Assembly (NCBI RefSeq): GCF_016862075.1
Contig: NZ_BOMG01000083.1
Span: 1 to 49,567 of the forward strand
Direction of reading: 5' to 3'
Source of the DNA: Actinoplanes couchii
Lineage (GTDB): Bacteria > Actinomycetota > Actinomycetes > Mycobacteriales > Micromonosporaceae
Length of the DNA stretch: 49,567 nt
The first letter of the stretch is position 1. The number at the start of each line of letters is the position of its first letter. The position numbers were made by a program, and so were the translations under genes. Under the pieces are notes generated by a model. That model did no database searches and was not told the DNA's origin. It worked only from the letters and a program-made list of their open reading frames with translations. Positions 7,924-16,461 of this stretch are shown here, one piece after another.

Positions 7924-8013
7924 GCGCCACAGGATACGACGTTCCCGCGGAATCACAGAGATCGAATGCTACGGTCCGCGGGACGTCGCTGAAATGGTGC
8001 AGGAGGTGCGGTA

Positions 8014-8763
8014 ATGCCGCAGATCGAAGTAGAGGTGCCGGCCGCGGACGGTGTGGCCGAGGCGGTTCTCGTCACGCCGGAGGGCCCGGGGCCGTTCCCG
8101 CCTGTGCTGCTGTTCATGGACGCGTTCGGCCTGCGGCCCCGGCTGCGGGAGATGGCCGAGCGGATCGCCGGGCACGGGTACGCGGTGCTGGTCCCGAACC
8201 TGTTCTACCGCAGCGCGCAGGGCCCGATCATCAGCCCCGGTGAGCTGGCCGACGAGGAGAAGCGCGGCGCGGCCTTCGGGCGGATCGTGCCGATGATCCA
8301 GGAGCTGACCGCCGCCCGGATCAGTGCGGACGCCGCCGCCTATCTGGACTACCTGACCGGGCGGGACGAGGTCGCCGAGGTGCCGGCCGGGATCGTCGGC
8401 TACTGCATGGGCGGCCGGAACGCGCTGGTGGCGGCGTCGGAGCTGCCGAACCGGTTCGCCGCGGCCGCCAGTTTCCACGCCGGCGGGGTGGTCACCGACA
8501 AGCCGGACAGCCCGCACCTGGGCCTGCCGGCGATCACCGCCGAGGTCTATCTCGGACACGCCGACAACGACGAGTCGATGACGCCGGAGAACATCGCGGC
8601 CCTGGAGGTGACCCTCGCCGAAGCCGGCGTGAAGTACACCTCGGAGCTGTACGAGGGCGCCCCGCACGGATTCACGATGACCGACACGTCGATGTACCAC
8701 GAAGCCGGCGAGAAACGGCACTGGGAGGTGCTGATCCCGCTGTTCGGCCGGGCGCTCAGCTGA
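8014..8763 (+). CDS. dienelactone hydrolase family protein
   Basis: A 249-residue alpha/beta hydrolase of the dienelactone hydrolase family. The nucleophile elbow GYCMGG carries cysteine, as in true DLH enzymes; the acid is in GHADNDESM and the histidine in APHGF. The family hydrolyses lactones and other esters, but the natural substrate cannot be read from sequence. The ATG at 8014 follows GGAGG at a good distance. A possible -10, TACGGT, lies at 7970-7975 with an extended TGC. The end overlaps the convergent VOC gene by eight bases. Confidence 0.92.
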   Translation: MPQIEVEVPAADGVAEAVLVTPEGPGPFPPVLLFMDAFGLRPRLREMAERIAGHGYAVLVPNLFYRSAQGPIISPGELADEEKRGAAFGRIVPMIQELTAARISADAAAYLDYLTGRDEVAEVPAGIVGYCMGGRNALVAASELPNRFAAAASFHAGGVVTDKPDSPHLGLPAITAEVYLGHADNDESMTPENIAALEVTLAEAGVKYTSELYEGAPHGFTMTDTSMYHEAGEKRHWEVLIPLFGRALS

Positions 8764-9178
8764 CGCAGAACTCGTTGCCCTCCGGGTCGGCCAGCGTGAC
8801 CCAGGTGAAGGGGCCCTGCTGACCGTCCCAGAGGAAGGTGGCGCCGCGCGCGACCAGTTTGTCGCGCTCGGCGTCCCGGTTCGCGTCGCCGGCCCGGATG
8901 TCGACGTGCATCCGGTTCTTCACCGTCTTGGCGGCCTCGTCGAACTGGAAGAGCATCCGCCGGCCGTTGTCCGGGTGCACGATCGCGCCACCGGTCTTCC
9001 ACACCAGTTTCCCCCGGTGGTGGGTGGTCTGGTCGTCGGTGGCGAACCCCTTGGCGACCATGTCCCGGATGAACGCCTCGTCCTGGGGCTCCACGTCCCA
9101 GCCCAGGGTCTCCGCCCACCAGTCGGCGAGCGTGTGCGGGTCGGTGCAGTCCACGGTGACCTGGAAGTCGTAAGCCAT
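8756..9178 (-). CDS. VOC (glyoxalase-like) family protein
   Basis: A 140-residue single-gene VOC protein: FQVTVDCTDPHTLADWWAETLGWDV at the N-terminus, MHVDIRAGD in the middle, and WVTLADPEGNEFCV at the C-terminus. This is the common actinobacterial form that lacks a clearly assigned substrate; such proteins bind metals or small molecules and often give resistance or modify metabolites. The frame stays open upstream, but the ATG at 9178 starts the domain and follows a -10-like TAGCGT by 7 nt, so a leaderless start is preferred. Confidence 0.9.
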   Translation of the reverse strand: MAYDFQVTVDCTDPHTLADWWAETLGWDVEPQDEAFIRDMVAKGFATDDQTTHHRGKLVWKTGGAIVHPDNGRRMLFQFDEAAKTVKNRMHVDIRAGDANRDAERDKLVARGATFLWDGQQGPFTWVTLADPEGNEFCVS

Positions 9179-9216
9179 GAACCGCACGCTACCCACGATT
9201 CCGGACAGCTTCCGGC

Positions 9217-9579
9217 CTAATTGGCGTAGAGCCCCGGGAAGTACCTGTCGATCGCCGTCACGTCGTACACGTGCCGGATCTCGTTGATCTCCTGGTCCTC
9301 GACCCCGAGGAACTCGACCAGGCGGGCTGTGCCGAACGGGCCCACCAGGTCGTAGATCAGAGCGGACCCGTCCACCGCGTCCGTCCGGGCCACCACCGTG
9401 ACGGTGTCGGCGAACGCGGCGATCCGGTGCAGGACCTGGAGAAGCTCCTCGTCGTCGACCGGGGCGTCGAGATTCCACTCGGTCTCCACGTCCGGCCTGA
9501 GCAGCCTGCGAGCTCCGGGCAGGTCGTCGTTGGTCCACGACCTGACCCAGAAGTCGACCACGTCCATGCGGTTCCCCAT
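9217..9579 (-). CDS. SnoaL-like / NTF2-fold protein
   Basis: A 120-residue protein of the NTF2-like superfamily: VVDFWVRSWTNDDLPGARRLLRPDVETEWN is the usual N-terminal helix pair plus the first strand, and the C-terminus ends in a conserved-looking aromatic stretch (RHVYDVTAIDRYFPGLYA). Its catalytic role, if any, is unknown. Its ATG overlaps the stop of the deacetylase gene (TGATG), so it is the last gene of the GT2-epimerase-deacetylase operon. A second ATG four codons later has GGGGA before it and could be used instead. Confidence 0.75.
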   Translation of the reverse strand: MGNRMDVVDFWVRSWTNDDLPGARRLLRPDVETEWNLDAPVDDEELLQVLHRIAAFADTVTVVARTDAVDGSALIYDLVGPFGTARLVEFLGVEDQEINEIRHVYDVTAIDRYFPGLYAN

Positions 9580-11195
9580 CAGCCGTTCAGCATCGAGTCG
9601 GCGCTCACGAAGGAGTAGCCGGCCTTGATGATGCCCGGAACCAGTTCCTTCAGGTGGTCGGTACCCAGGTAGTGGTGGTAGAAGCAGCTGGCCACACCGT
9701 CGCGGACGACCAGGTTGCGCTCGGCGCTGGCGATCAGGTCGGACGGCAGCCGCACCGGGTGCGTGTTGTAGGCGGTCGGCTCGACGTTGCCGATGTTCTC
9801 CGGGACGACCGCCGAGCCGTACACGTCGCGGACCGTGTACGGGAAGAACTGGCCGAACTGACGGGTGTAGTCGTACTTGGCCCCGGTCAGCACACCCGGG
9901 AAGTACAGGCCCCGCTCGTACCGCTTGCCGAACAGGTTGTGCACCGCCTGGTAGTCGGCCGGGCTGGCGGCGTAGTGCGGGAACTCGAAGATCTTCGGCG
10001 AGCCCAGTCCGGCCAGCGCGAACAGCGCGCCCGAGGTGAGCATGCGGGAGGTGGCCCAGGCGACCGAGTCCTCCTTCACCGGGCCGTCGTAGATCACCCG
10101 GTCGGCGTCGTCGACGTGCGCGGTGTAGAACTCGAAGTCGTTGCCGCTGGTGCCGTCGTACGGGTTGTTCACCGCGCCGTACTGGTGGGTGTAGCCGTGC
10201 ATCAGCAGCGTGCCGCCCTTGGCCTGCATGTACTTCAGGGCGGAGACCACCTTCGGCCGGTTCAGCAGCGTGTAGTCCTCGGCCTTGCCGTCGTTGTTGA
10301 CCCCCTTCGGATCCCGGTACCGGGGGTAGACGGCGACGCTGAACGGCACCTTCATCGACGACAGGTAGTCGGCGATCGCCCGCAGGTCGGCCGGGTCGGC
10401 GTCCGGGCCGACGTCCTCGATCCGGATCAGGGCCCGGTGCCGCTCGGCCGTGTTCGGGCCCAGCGCGTCGAAGAGCAGGTCGCTGAAGATCAGGTAACGG
10501 TCGTCGTGGGTGACGTACGAGAACGGGATCTCGCTGACGTAGGTCAGGTTCCCGGAGCGGACCGCCCAGGGCAGGCTGCTGCCGTCGGCGCGGGTCGCGG
10601 CGGCCAGCGTGGTGACCTTGGCCGGGTCGGTGACCGACAGGTTCATCAGGCCGGACTTGTTGTTCTCGTCGCGGGTCAGGCCGCGGCCCTTGTAGGTGAC
10701 CCCGGTGATGTCGGCGAAGTCGAACAGCCCGCTGGTGAAGCCGAACCTGGCGGCGAAGCCGTCCACCTTGGAGAGCTGCCAGACGTTGTCCCGGACCCAG
10801 ATCACCGGCTTGGTGGTGGCCACCACGTCGGCCAGGAACGCGGCCGGCAGCGGCTCGTCGTAGGTCGAGCCCAGGTAGATCACCGCGGTGTAGTTGTTCA
10901 GGTCACCGGCCTTGTACCCGGCCACCGGAGCGGCAGTCCACGCGCCGAAGTGCGAGGCGAGGTTCGCGGTCTGGGTGGCGTAGACCTCGCCCAGCCAGCC
11001 GTAGTCGCCGGTGGTGTCGTAGAGGACGAGAGCCTTCGCCGTACCACCGCCGGGGGCGGCCTTTCCGGTCTTCGTGGCGGCGACCGCGACGGCGGCGGCG
11101 TCGGCCTCCACGGCGTTGAAGCCCACCGCGGCGACCGCGGCTACGGCCGCACCGGCGGCGAGGACACTGCGGCGGGAGACGATCGAGGTACGCAT
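9579..11195 (-). CDS. Tat-exported DUF2334 polysaccharide deacetylase-like protein
   Basis: A 538-residue protein. It opens with a twin-arginine signal (VSRRSVLAAGAAVAAVAAVG), so it is folded before export. The region ALIRIEDVGPDADPADLRAIADYL resembles the DUF2334 NodB-like fold, and TLLMHGYTHQYG holds the metal-binding histidines. Before this is a 200-residue N-terminal part with an LVLYDTTGDYGWLG start that looks like a glutamine amidotransferase-like fold. It probably removes acetyl groups from an extracellular amino-sugar polymer. The ATG at 11195 overlaps the stop of the epimerase gene (TGATG), so the two are coupled. Coupling to a processive GT2 and an epimerase supports an exopolysaccharide role, which remains an inference. 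Confidence 0.85.
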   Translation of the reverse strand: MRTSIVSRRSVLAAGAAVAAVAAVGFNAVEADAAAVAVAATKTGKAAPGGGTAKALVLYDTTGDYGWLGEVYATQTANLASHFGAWTAAPVAGYKAGDLNNYTAVIYLGSTYDEPLPAAFLADVVATTKPVIWVRDNVWQLSKVDGFAARFGFTSGLFDFADITGVTYKGRGLTRDENNKSGLMNLSVTDPAKVTTLAAATRADGSSLPWAVRSGNLTYVSEIPFSYVTHDDRYLIFSDLLFDALGPNTAERHRALIRIEDVGPDADPADLRAIADYLSSMKVPFSVAVYPRYRDPKGVNNDGKAEDYTLLNRPKVVSALKYMQAKGGTLLMHGYTHQYGAVNNPYDGTSGNDFEFYTAHVDDADRVIYDGPVKEDSVAWATSRMLTSGALFALAGLGSPKIFEFPHYAASPADYQAVHNLFGKRYERGLYFPGVLTGAKYDYTRQFGQFFPYTVRDVYGSAVVPENIGNVEPTAYNTHPVRLPSDLIASAERNLVVRDGVASCFYHHYLGTDHLKELVPGIIKAGYSFVSADSMLNG

Positions 11196-12376
11196 CAGGC
11201 AATGGCTCCGGTGGTGGCGGCGGACGGGGTGACGGGCATGGCCTCGGGCGGGGAGGCGAGACCCAGGAGGGCGGCGGTGGCCCGGGCGGTGCGCTGGGCG
11301 GCGAGACCGTCGCCGTACGGGTTGCCGCCGGCCGTCATCGCGTCCCGGCGTTCCCGGCTGTCCAGCAGCAGCGACGCCTCCGACACGATCAGCGCGGTGT
11401 CCGAGCCGACCAGCTTGGCGCAGCCCGCGTGCAGCGACTCGACCCGCTCGGTGACGTCCCGCAGCACCAGCGCCGGCACCCCGAACGACGGGGCCTCCTC
11501 CTGGATGCCGCCCGAGTCGGTGAGCACCAGGTACGCCTCGGAGAGCAGCCGGGCCAGGTCCGGGTAGGGCAGCGGGTCGGTGACGGTCACCCGCTCGACG
11601 CCGGCCAGTGCGGCCTCCACCTGCTCGCGCACCGCCGGGTTCGGGTGGCTCGGCAGGATCACGTCGATGTCGTCGTAGCGGGCGATCAGCTCCCGGACCG
11701 CGGCCAGGATCCGGTCCAGCGGCTCGCCCCACGACTCGCGGCGGTGCGCGGTGACCAGGACCAGGCGGTTCGTGCTCGTCGCCCGGGCGGCGGCGACCGC
11801 CTGGTTCTCGAACGGCAGCTTCCGGCCGGCCACCGCCAGGGTCGCGTCGACCACGGTGTTGCCGGTGATCAGCACGTCGCTCGCCGGGATCTTCTCGTCC
11901 AGCAGGTTCATCGCGGCCAGCGGCGTCGGCGCCAGGTGCAGGGCGGCGACCTGGGCGACCAGGCGGCGGTTGCCCTCCTCCGGGAACGGCGACTCCAGGT
12001 CACCGGAGCGCAGACCGGCCTCCAGGTGCACCACCGGGATCCGCCGCCAGAACGCGGCGAGCGCGCCGGCCAGGCTGGTGGTGGTGTCGCCCTGCACGAT
12101 CACGGCGGCCGGGGTGCGTACCGACCAGAGTTCGTCCAGTTCGCGGATCATCGCGGTGAGCAGCTCGGCCTGCCCGCCGGTGGTCCGCTCGACCTGCAGC
12201 GTGATGTCCGGCTCGAGACCGAACGCGGCGAGTGCCTGGGTGACCATCGCGGGGTGCTGGCCGCTGGCGAGCAGGACCGGTTCGAGGATGCCTGCTTCGC
12301 GCATGGCGATCGCGACGGGAGCGAGTTTGACGGCTTCGGGACGGGTGCCGCCGACCAGGTGTACTTCACGAGACAT
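11195..12376 (-). CDS. wecB: UDP-N-acetylglucosamine 2-epimerase, non-hydrolysing
   Basis: A 393-residue enzyme with all main motifs of the family: GGTRPEAVKLAP at the N-terminus, VHLEAGLRSGD, TAHRRES, and TDSGGIQEEAPSFGVP. The usual PEEINR is PEEGNRR here. It interconverts UDP-GlcNAc and UDP-ManNAc in the cytosol. It lies 25 nt after the GT2 gene and overlaps the deacetylase gene, so the product probably feeds the glycosyltransferase of the same operon. The C-terminal 20 residues (PEAMPVTPSAATTGAIA) are a non-conserved tail. Confidence 0.93.
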   Translation of the reverse strand: MSREVHLVGGTRPEAVKLAPVAIAMREAGILEPVLLASGQHPAMVTQALAAFGLEPDITLQVERTTGGQAELLTAMIRELDELWSVRTPAAVIVQGDTTTSLAGALAAFWRRIPVVHLEAGLRSGDLESPFPEEGNRRLVAQVAALHLAPTPLAAMNLLDEKIPASDVLITGNTVVDATLAVAGRKLPFENQAVAAARATSTNRLVLVTAHRRESWGEPLDRILAAVRELIARYDDIDVILPSHPNPAVREQVEAALAGVERVTVTDPLPYPDLARLLSEAYLVLTDSGGIQEEAPSFGVPALVLRDVTERVESLHAGCAKLVGSDTALIVSEASLLLDSRERRDAMTAGGNPYGDGLAAQRTARATAALLGLASPPEAMPVTPSAATTGAIA

Positions 12377-12401
12377 GGGGGAGCCTTTTCTCGGGGTGTT
12401 C

Positions 12402-13730
12402 TCAGGCGGGGAGAGCCAGGGGTTCTTCGACGAGACGTTCGGTCTTGGCCCAGGCCTGGCGTCCGCTGGCCTGCCGGCCCAGGGCGCGGTAGGTGGCGGC
12501 CAGGCCGAGGATCAGGAAGGCGGGGTAGGCCAGGGCGGCGGCCAGCATCCGCCACACGCCCTCGTCGCCGTGTTTGCGCTGGTGGACAGCGGCCCACAGC
12601 AGGCCGGGGAAGGTGGTCACACCCAGCCAGACGCCGAAGCTCACGACCAGGGCGGTCCAGGTCGGGATGAAGACCAGTGGGTGACCGATCAGCAGGCCGG
12701 CCAGCCCGGCGATCCCGGTGCCGATCAGCGCCACCGTGACCATCGCGTTGGCCCAGGGGGAGAGCAGGTAGTGCAGCATCTCGGCGAGCGCGATCCGGGC
12801 CACCCGCGGTGACGAGAAGAGCCGGCCGAGGTAGCGGGCGCACTGCATGTTGCCCTGCGCCCAGCGGGTGCGCTGCCGGGTGAGGCGGCGGACGTCGACG
12901 ACCGCCTGCTGGGTGACCGAGGCCCGGGAGGTGTAGCGGATGCCGTCACCGTTCAGGTGCATCCGCAGCCCCAGCTCCATGTCCTCGACCAGGCAGCTGG
13001 ACCAGGGAGCGGCACCCAGCTTCTGGAGGGTGGAGAGCCTGCTGAACTGGCCGTTGCCGCCGAGACCGACGGTGTCCAGCGCGTCGCGCATGTTCTGGCA
13101 GGCGTCGACGATCGCGCCGAACTCCAGGTCCTGCACGGCGCCGAGGAGCCGGTTGCGGTTGCGGATCCGAACCTGCACCTGGGCCGCGCCGACCCGCTCG
13201 TCGCGCATCAGCCGGGAGACCTCGACCAGGATGTTCTCGCTGCCCTGGCCGTCGCCGTCGATGATCCCGACGACCACCTTCTCCGGTGCCATGCCGGCTT
13301 CCTCGGTCAACTTCGAGATGTGCCGGTAGGCGGCGTTCAGGGCCTCGCCCTTGCCCTGCCGAGCCTCCGGCAGGTCGCGGCGCATCACGTGCAGTCGCGG
13401 ATGGTCGATGGCGGCCAGCACCTCGGGCGTACGGTCGTCCGAGCCGTCGTCCACCACCAGCACCCGGGACAGGGTGCCGGCCGGGCCGCGCAGCTTGAGC
13501 GCCGCGCCGACGGTGTTCGCGACCACGGCCTCCTCGTTCAGGGCCGGGACGATCACCCAGAAGTGCTGAGGGCGGCCGTTGCCACCGGCCAGCGACCGGT
13601 TGACGGTCTTCGCCCGGTGCGTGCCGTGGTAGCGGAGGGCGAACCAGACCAGGACCACCGTGGTGATCGGCCAGGCGAGCAGCACCGCGTAGCCGGCGAC
13701 GGCAATCTGCCAGCTCTCCGACGCGCCCAT
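12402..13730 (-). CDS. processive family 2 glycosyltransferase, membrane-bound
   Basis: A 442-residue GT2 enzyme of the poly-GlcNAc/hyaluronan/cellulose synthase type. Seen: one N-terminal membrane helix (IAVAGYAVLLAWPITTVVLVW), the catalytic motifs VVDDGSDDRT, GIIDGDGQ (DxD), VEDMELGLR (acid base) and QRTRWAQG (the QxxRW motif of processive enzymes), then three or four C-terminal membrane helices. No PilZ domain is fused. It should polymerise a sugar and pass it through the membrane. The start is the ATG at 13730 with GGGAGG five nt upstream; the longer frame adds 26 residues that carry the promoter. First gene of the polysaccharide operon. Confidence 0.93.
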   Translation of the reverse strand: MGASESWQIAVAGYAVLLAWPITTVVLVWFALRYHGTHRAKTVNRSLAGGNGRPQHFWVIVPALNEEAVVANTVGAALKLRGPAGTLSRVLVVDDGSDDRTPEVLAAIDHPRLHVMRRDLPEARQGKGEALNAAYRHISKLTEEAGMAPEKVVVGIIDGDGQGSENILVEVSRLMRDERVGAAQVQVRIRNRNRLLGAVQDLEFGAIVDACQNMRDALDTVGLGGNGQFSRLSTLQKLGAAPWSSCLVEDMELGLRMHLNGDGIRYTSRASVTQQAVVDVRRLTRQRTRWAQGNMQCARYLGRLFSSPRVARIALAEMLHYLLSPWANAMVTVALIGTGIAGLAGLLIGHPLVFIPTWTALVVSFGVWLGVTTFPGLLWAAVHQRKHGDEGVWRMLAAALAYPAFLILGLAATYRALGRQASGRQAWAKTERLVEEPLALPA

Positions 13731-13804
13731 CGGAACCTCCCCGTTTCGCTCACTGTCCGTGTGATCCGTTGAGCGAAGTGGGTCGCGCTCTTGGACGTAA
13801 TAGG

Positions 13805-13833
13805 ACATTAGGTAGCTACCGAGCGTGACTCAA
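13805..13833 (-). promoter_or_regulatory. promoter of the GT2 polysaccharide operon
   Basis: On the minus strand TTGAGT (13833-13828) and TAATGT (13810-13805) are separated by exactly 17 bp, a near-consensus vegetative promoter. The spacer contains a perfect 10-bp palindrome, GGTAGCTACC (13811-13820), immediately next to the -10, a likely repressor site. Transcription would start about 70 nt before the ATG at 13730. Confidence 0.65.
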
Positions 13834-14029
13834 TAGCGGCGAGCGGAACGGAGTCAGAGTCCGGCCAAACGGTCTAACCCAGACATCTCAGACCGGGTAT
13901 TCGCTGGCGAAACAGGGCGCAGTGGTGGGCAATTCCGGCAAAGTGCCGTTGTGGCACGCAGAAACGACGTGACTACCCTGAGTTATGCGTACGGACGCAA
14001 AGGTTTTGTGACTTTGAGTAGTCAGCTGA

Positions 14030-14830
14030 TTACTGAGGGCCGTCCAGGAGGCTCGGATCGCTGCGCAGCAGGGCCGCCAGGCGACGGGCCGCCTGCTCGG
14101 TCTCCTCCGGGCGCTCCACCTGCAGCGGGATCGGCTCCGGCAACGGCTCCAGGATCGGCGGCTCGGGATCGGCGGCCGGCTGTTGCTGCTGCTGGGTCTG
14201 CTGGGAGTACTCCGCGTACTCGGCGTACGGATGCGGGGCCTGCTGTGCCGCGTACGAATGCTGCTGGGGTGGGGTCTGGGGTGGGACCTGCGGGGGCGGC
14301 GTCGGCGCGAACGGGTGCGGCGTGATGTTGCCCTGCTCGGCGTAACCACCGGTCTCGTACCCGAACGGGGTCTCGTGCGCCCGCGGCTGCACGAACGGCT
14401 GCTCGGCAGTCGTCGGCTCGGCGTAGTCGAAGTCGGTGGGGCCGAACCGGTCCTGATCGTCGTGACTGGCCCGGGGCATCTCGGCTGGGGGCGGCGGTGG
14501 CGGGGCCGGCGCGGGATCCTCGGCCGGCTCCTCGACGTCTATCTCGAAGTCGACGTGCCGCGGGCCCTCGGCGGCCCGGTTCGCCACCGTGTTGTCGGCG
14601 GTCACCTGGACCACACCGTCGGCCATGGCGAAGTGGAGCAGCACCGGATCGCCGGTGCCCTCGACACCCACCGTGACGCTCATCTGGGGATTGCGGGACA
14701 CCACACCGGCGATCGCCTCGACCAGCTCCGTCACCGCCGGTGGAGTGCCTCCACTCTCACCGGAGGCACGGCGCCTCAGCTCGTCCCGTCGGGCGAGCTT
14801 GTCGAGTGCGTCGTCCAATCCGCCTCGCAC
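14030..14830 (-). CDS. proline/glutamine-rich conservon-associated protein
   Basis: A 266-residue protein of unknown function. The first 100 residues are folded (a helical start, LDDALDKLARRDELRRRA, then a mixed region with MSVTVGVEGTGDPVLLHFAMADGVVQVTAD). The rest is low complexity, rich in Pro, Gln, Glu and Tyr, with a helical end (TEQAARRLAALLRSDPSLLDG). Start: GTG with AGAGGA seven nt upstream. It lies 122 bp downstream of the conservon GTPase gene, same direction, so it is probably the last gene of that operon or under its own promoter. It may be an adaptor with an unstructured binding tail; this is inference. Confidence 0.7.
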   Translation of the reverse strand: MRGGLDDALDKLARRDELRRRASGESGGTPPAVTELVEAIAGVVSRNPQMSVTVGVEGTGDPVLLHFAMADGVVQVTADNTVANRAAEGPRHVDFEIDVEEPAEDPAPAPPPPPPAEMPRASHDDQDRFGPTDFDYAEPTTAEQPFVQPRAHETPFGYETGGYAEQGNITPHPFAPTPPPQVPPQTPPQQHSYAAQQAPHPYAEYAEYSQQTQQQQQPAADPEPPILEPLPEPIPLQVERPEETEQAARRLAALLRSDPSLLDGPQ

Positions 14831-14952
14831 GTCACTGTCCTCTTTCCTGCACGGTCGCCCGGTATCCCAACTCTGCCCCTCCGCGGGCCGGTTTGGGAAC
14901 CGCCCTGTTCCGCCTCCGGTGGGAAACCCTCACCGGGCGACCGGTCCAAACC

Positions 14953-15579
14953 CTACGACTTCATGCGGATCGCCTTGTCGAGAGCCTGGTCCAGAACGAC
15001 GAGCAGAGCGTCCCGTACGGAGGAACGGAAGCGCGCATCGAAGGATATGACCGGGATGTCCTCCCGGACCGCGAGGGCCCACCGCACCTCCTCCACCGTG
15101 TAGCTCATCTGCCCGTTGAAGGTGTTGATGCCGACCACGAAGGGGAGGCCGGCACGCTCGAAGTAGTCGACCGCCGGGTAACAGTCGTCTATTCGGTTGG
15201 TATCTACCACAACCAGGGCGCCGAGGGCACCCTTGACGAGGTCGTCCCACATGAAGGCGAACCGGGTCTGGCCCGGCGTGCCGAAGATGTAGAGCTTGAG
15301 CGTCTGATCGATGGTCAGGACGCCGAAGTCCATCGCCACGGTCGTGCCGGTCTTCATGGTGGCCTGACCGGGGTTGTCGATACCGACGGACTCCGAGGTC
15401 ATCTCGGCCTCGGTGGTGAGCGGCGAGATCTCGGAGATGGCGCCGACGGTGGTCGTCTTGCCGACCCCGAAGCCGCCGGCCACGATGATCTTTACCGGGA
15501 CGGGTGCCTTCTTCGGCGCGGCGCCCCCGGGTATGCGGGCGGTACCGACGACGCGGTTAGCTGATGGATCGAAGTCCAC
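14953..15579 (-). CDS. conservon GTPase (CvnD-like)
   Basis: A 208-residue small GTPase of the conservon/MglA-like group. VKIIVAGGFGVGKTTTVGAISE is strand 1 with the P-loop; DFGVLTIDQTLKLYIFGTPGQTRFAFMW contains the G3 motif with GQ instead of a full DxxGQ; VGINTFNGQ stands where NKxD would be, as is usual in this family. The family acts with a roadblock protein and a sensor kinase at the membrane. It starts with GTG at 15579 and overlaps the DUF742 gene by 23 nt. Typical length and order for conservons known from Streptomyces. Confidence 0.93.
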   Translation of the reverse strand: MDFDPSANRVVGTARIPGGAAPKKAPVPVKIIVAGGFGVGKTTTVGAISEISPLTTEAEMTSESVGIDNPGQATMKTGTTVAMDFGVLTIDQTLKLYIFGTPGQTRFAFMWDDLVKGALGALVVVDTNRIDDCYPAVDYFERAGLPFVVGINTFNGQMSYTVEEVRWALAVREDIPVISFDARFRSSVRDALLVVLDQALDKAIRMKS

Positions 15580-16018
15580 GGATCACTCGCATGATGGTCT
15601 CGGGGTCTGGTGTGTCGTTTTCCAGCACGTGGACGTCGAGCTGACCGGACGCCCGCAGGTCGCCGACCAGGATTCGCGTCACGCCCAGGTGCAGGCGGAG
15701 GCGCGCGGAGATCTCGGCTACCGAGATCGGGCTCTCTTCACAGATCGCCACGATCGCCCTGGTTTCCGGAGTGAGCCGGGACGCCGGCGCACCTGGCACC
15801 AGCGTCACCTGAGTCTCCATACCGATGTCGGGGTCGCCTCCATCGGTTCGCCCGGCCGTGATGACGAACGGGCGCAGCGTGTTGGTCGAGGCGCCGACCG
15901 GCGGCTGTTCCCCGGTAGGGGTGTAGCCACCGGTCGACTGCTGAGGACCGGATTGCAGGAAGGGCCGGACTCCTGGGCGCGCCGGAGCTACCGGGTCGTC
16001 GGGGTCCGGGTACGTCAT
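15557..16018 (-). CDS. DUF742 protein (CvnC-like)
   Basis: A 153-residue protein. The C-terminal half is the DUF742 domain: RPFVITAGRTD, then LTPETRAIVAICEESPISVAEISARLRLHLGVTRILVGDLRASGQLDVH, which has the form of a winged helix. The first 50 residues are proline-rich. It is always found between the roadblock and GTPase genes of conservons. Its ATG overlaps the stop of the roadblock gene (ATGA, 16015-16018). Confidence 0.93.
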   Translation of the reverse strand: MTYPDPDDPVAPARPGVRPFLQSGPQQSTGGYTPTGEQPPVGASTNTLRPFVITAGRTDGGDPDIGMETQVTLVPGAPASRLTPETRAIVAICEESPISVAEISARLRLHLGVTRILVGDLRASGQLDVHVLENDTPDPETIMRVIRGLRSIS

Positions 16019-16461
16019 TGCTGAACGGCGTTCTTCAGCTCGGCGATCAGGCGCGGGCTCAGAGCCCCGCCCGCGCGGGTGGCGAAGAGCGTCATCTCGT
16101 ACGCCAGGGTGCCGAGGTTCGCCGACCGGTCCGCGATGACACCCAGCACCGAGCCGGCGCTGATCGCGGTGACCAGCAGGTACCCGTCGGCCATATCGAT
16201 GATGACCCGGTTCAGGGCACCCAGCCGGTACCAGCTGGCGGCACCGCCGGAGAGGCTGGTCAGACCGGAGACCACGGCCGCGAGACGCTCGGCGTTGGGC
16301 CGGTCCTTGATCGCTGACATGGCCATCAGCAGGCCGTCCGAGGAGACGGCGATGGCTTCGATCACTCCCGCGGTGCCGGAGGTGAACGAGTCCAGCAGCC
16401 AGTTGAAGGTTTTGGCTTCAGCGCTGAGCTGACTAGGCGCGGCGGAGTAAGGGGATGTCAT
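16015..16461 (-). CDS. roadblock/LC7 domain protein (CvnB-like)
   Basis: A 148-residue protein with a roadblock/LC7 fold: FNWLLDSFTSGTAGVIEAIAVSSDGLLMAMS, then AERLAAVVSGLTSLSGGAASWYRLGALNRVIIDMADGYLLVTAIS and a closing helix. In conservons and in MglB the fold binds the GTPase and may act as its activating protein. It overlaps the kinase gene by ATGA (16458-16461) and the DUF742 gene by ATGA, so all are coupled. Confidence 0.94.
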   Translation of the reverse strand: MTSPYSAAPSQLSAEAKTFNWLLDSFTSGTAGVIEAIAVSSDGLLMAMSAIKDRPNAERLAAVVSGLTSLSGGAASWYRLGALNRVIIDMADGYLLVTAISAGSVLGVIADRSANLGTLAYEMTLFATRAGGALSPRLIAELKNAVQQ

